Part shown: piece by piece, positions 61,353 through 64,000 of the stretch | How positions within the stretch are numbered: the stretch's first letter is position 1 | How the letters are laid out: the number at the start of each line of letters is the position of its first letter | Assembly: GCA_030835135.1 (NCBI GenBank) | Contig: JAUQWO010000056.1 | Span: 1-64,000 of the forward strand | Length of the DNA stretch: 64,000 nucleotides | From: Bacteroidota bacterium | GTDB lineage: Bacteria > Bacteroidota > Ignavibacteria > UBA10030 > UBA6906 | Reading direction: 5' to 3' | Notes under the pieces: model-generated | What the model was told of the DNA's origin: nothing | The model's database searches: none | Seen by the model: only the letters and a program-made list of their open reading frames with translations | Program-made: the position numbers and the translations under genes

Positions 61353-63776
61353 TTACCCCTTCACACCCCGCAACGTGGCGCCGCACACTTCCTGCACACG
61401 GCCGATCACACGTTGCATCACAGCTTCGATCTCCGCTTCGGTCAACGTGTGTTCACGCGACAGAAGCTCGAGGCTGAAGGCGAGACTCTTCATCCCTGCA
61501 GCGAGATGCGCACCCTGGTATACATCAAACACGTCGACGGACTTCAAAAGTTCACCGGCTGATTCCCGGATGACCGCGGCGACATCCCCCGCGGGCAGGT
61601 CCTGACGCAGTTCGAAGGCAACATCCCGGCGCACTTTCGGAAACCGCGGCAACGGCTGATACTTCTGTTCCCGCCTCTGCCCGAATGACGCAAGCACGAT
61701 CTCCGCTACAGCGACGTCCTGCTCAATACCAAAGAACTTCAGCACATCACTTCGCACAGTTCCAAGGAAACCGGCATAACTCCCATGAATTTCAATGCCT
61801 AGGGTGTCGCCGGTTAAACCATTTGCGGTAGAATAAGAAATAAAGCGCCATTTGTCAAGTGCAAAGGCCTGCACGAGAGCGGCCGCCTCCCCCTTGATGT
61901 CGAACAGATCGACCGGCCGCGGGGCAGCCGACCAATGCCGGCCCGAGGCCAGGCCTGTCAGAACGACAGCGATGCGCTCCTCCTCATGATACCCCGGTAC
62001 AAGCTCCTGCACGCCATCCTCCGCCGCGGCGAACACATGCCCGATCTCGAACACACGAAGGTCCGGCTCGCCATTCCTGATGTTCCGCGCGACGACGTCC
62101 AGCATCCCGGGGAGCAGGCTCCCCCGGAGCATCAGCATGTCCTGGTTCTGCGGATTCAAAATGCGGACCGGCCGGGTGCCGCCCATGCCGGCGCGCTGCT
62201 CATCCTGCATCGAATTCGTGATCACTTCCTTCAATCCCGCCGCCACCGCACGCTCACGCACACGGTCCGCGGGCGTGGCCTTCGGCAGATCCTGCACGAA
62301 CTCGACGCTGCTGCGCGTCTTGTCCTCAATATTGTTGTATCCGTGCACGCGCGCGATCTCCTCGATCAGATCGATCTCGCGGTCGAGGTCCACGCGGAAC
62401 GTCGGCACGGAGAAGGTCATCCGCCGGGCGCTCTTCTTCACGAGCCGCAGACCGAGTGCACGCAGGTACTTCACCATCGCCGCCGGCGCGATGTCCGTCC
62501 CGAGGACGCCATTGACGCGCGTCGGGCGCAGATCCACCGTGTGCGGACGGATCGATTTTGGATAGATGTCGATGGCGCCCTTGAGCAACACTCCGCCCGC
62601 CAGTTCCAGGACGAGGGCAGCCGCACGGTCCAGCGCATACCCGACGGCATTCGGATCCGCACCCCTCTCGAACCGCTGCGAGGCATCGGTGCTCATGCCC
62701 AGCGACTTCGCGGTCTTGCGGATGCTCGACGGATTCCAGTACGCCGCCTCCAGCACCACATCCACCGTCTCCGGCCGGATCTCTGAATTGGCCCCGCCCA
62801 TGACGCCGGCTACCGATACCGGCTTTACGGCATCGCAGACCATCACCGAGGACGCCGGGATCTCATGCTCCCTGCCGTCGAGCGTCGTGAACTTCTGTCC
62901 GGGGCCTGCCTGGCGGACCACGATCGCGCCGCCATCGAGCAGGGCGTGGTCGAACGCATGCATCGGGTGGCCGCACTCGTACATCACGAAGTTCGTGATG
63001 TCCACGACATTGTTGATCGGACGTAGTCCGGCCAGCGTCAGCCACTGCTGCAGCCACACGGGCGACGGCCCGATCGTCACGCCGCGGATCATGCGCGCGG
63101 CGAAGCGCGGACAGTTCACGCGGTCCTGCACCGTCACCGACAGGTGCTTCCGGATCGACACCGGTCCTTCCTTCAAGCGCACCGCCGGCACCTTCACGGG
63201 CTTTCCCGTGAGCACCGCCAGTTCGCGCGCGAACCCGAGATGGCTCAGCCAGTCGGGGCGGTTCGGCGTGATCTCGATGTCATACACCACATCATTCATG
63301 CCGAGGTGGTCCGCCAGTGCACGGCCGACCTTTGCCTTCGGGTCCAGGACCATGATCCCATCGGCATCCTTGCCGAGGTCGAGTTCCGCGGCCGAGCAGA
63401 TCATGCCGGAGGACTCCACGCCGCGGAGCGTCACGCGGGACAGCACGAACGGAGCCCCCGACGGGTCGTGCTGGTTCTTCGGGACCGTGGCCCCGATGAG
63501 CCCCACCGGCACCTTCTGTCCGGCGGCGACGTTGGGTGCGCCGCATACGATCTGCAGCACTTCCTTCCCGACGTTCACGCGGCACACCGTCAGGCGGTCC
63601 GCCTTCGGGTGCTTCTGCGTCTCGAGCACTTCCCCGACGACGAAGCCGTCGTATCGCGAGCCGGGCTTCTCGACGGATTCGAATTCGAGACCGGTCATGG
63701 TGAGGCGCTCGGCGATCTCTTCCGGCGACCAGCGGACGTCGGTGTACTGCTTCAGCCAACTTTGGACGATATGCAT
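61353..63776 (-). CDS. pheT: Phenylalanine-tRNA ligase beta subunit
   Basis: 807 residues, standard length. N-terminal EMAP-like tRNA-binding domain (GFVVGEVLETQKHPKADRL in part, about 43-160), B3/B4 editing domain, B5 (about 405-480) and the C-terminal FDX-ACB anticodon domain (PRFPKVRRDVAFEL onward, about 710-805). It charges tRNA-Phe together with the alpha subunit. Starts 3 bases after pheS ends. Confidence 0.97.
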   Translation of the reverse strand: MHIVQSWLKQYTDVRWSPEEIAERLTMTGLEFESVEKPGSRYDGFVVGEVLETQKHPKADRLTVCRVNVGKEVLQIVCGAPNVAAGQKVPVGLIGATVPKNQHDPSGAPFVLSRVTLRGVESSGMICSAAELDLGKDADGIMVLDPKAKVGRALADHLGMNDVVYDIEITPNRPDWLSHLGFARELAVLTGKPVKVPAVRLKEGPVSIRKHLSVTVQDRVNCPRFAARMIRGVTIGPSPVWLQQWLTLAGLRPINNVVDITNFVMYECGHPMHAFDHALLDGGAIVVRQAGPGQKFTTLDGREHEIPASSVMVCDAVKPVSVAGVMGGANSEIRPETVDVVLEAAYWNPSSIRKTAKSLGMSTDASQRFERGADPNAVGYALDRAAALVLELAGGVLLKGAIDIYPKSIRPHTVDLRPTRVNGVLGTDIAPAAMVKYLRALGLRLVKKSARRMTFSVPTFRVDLDREIDLIEEIARVHGYNNIEDKTRSSVEFVQDLPKATPADRVRERAVAAGLKEVITNSMQDEQRAGMGGTRPVRILNPQNQDMLMLRGSLLPGMLDVVARNIRNGEPDLRVFEIGHVFAAAEDGVQELVPGYHEEERIAVVLTGLASGRHWSAAPRPVDLFDIKGEAAALVQAFALDKWRFISYSTANGLTGDTLGIEIHGSYAGFLGTVRSDVLKFFGIEQDVAVAEIVLASFGQRREQKYQPLPRFPKVRRDVAFELRQDLPAGDVAAVIRESAGELLKSVDVFDVYQGAHLAAGMKSLAFSLELLSREHTLTEAEIEAVMQRVIGRVQEVCGATLRGVKG

Positions 63777-63779
63777 AGG

Positions 63780-64000
<221 letters not shown>

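Overview
This 64 kb, GC-rich window comes from a bacterium of the Bacteroidota/Chlorobi/Ignavibacteriota (FCB) radiation. Four proteins end in a type IX secretion (T9SS) sorting domain of the N-Y/F-PNPFN type, the uptake receptor is a TonB-dependent one, and several promoters fit the TTTG/TAnnTTTG pattern of this group (best example: the tRNA-Arg promoter). A species cannot be named from the sequence.

Left part (1-32.2 kb): a beta-mannan/glucomannan utilisation locus. The minus-strand chain is TonB receptor, beta-helix T9SS protein, cellobiose/mannobiose 2-epimerase, solute-binding protein, histidine kinase, sigma54-type response regulator, GH5 enzyme. A divergent plus-strand unit holds GH5, GH94 cellobiose phosphorylase and a GH5_7-like mannanase. 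It converges on a second minus-strand unit: SSS sodium symporter, GH130 mannosylglucose phosphorylase, and a GH5-CBM35-T9SS mannanase. Inferred flow: exported GH5 enzymes cut glucomannan, TonB and SSS carriers import the products, the epimerase turns mannobiose into mannosylglucose, and GH130 and GH94 phosphorolyse the disaccharides. No SusD, GH26 or ABC permease is seen. Two divergent promoters of the locus share a 17-bp palindrome placed 48-49 nt upstream of weak sigma54-like elements. The right flank adds a TonB-parvulin lipoprotein, a GxGYxYP protein and a GH42-like protein.

Middle (32.3-37.4 kb): tRNA-Arg(CCT), two tandem YCF48-repeat T9SS proteins, a 55-residue zinc-ribbon gene, and a REC-PAS-degenerate kinase.

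Right part (35.6-64 kb, all minus strand): one long, tightly packed chain runs from an M16 peptidase through an aminotransferase, nuoG-nuoH-nuoI, a CNNM/CorC protein and ten glycan genes (five GT2, one GT39-like, one flippase, three methyltransferases) to nadD, a BamE-like lipoprotein and the REC-PAS protein. Upstream of it lie nadB, an outer-membrane barrel gene, coaE, rny, a structured non-coding stretch that may be 6S RNA, zapA, a coiled-coil ZapB-like gene, pheT and the 3' end of pheS.
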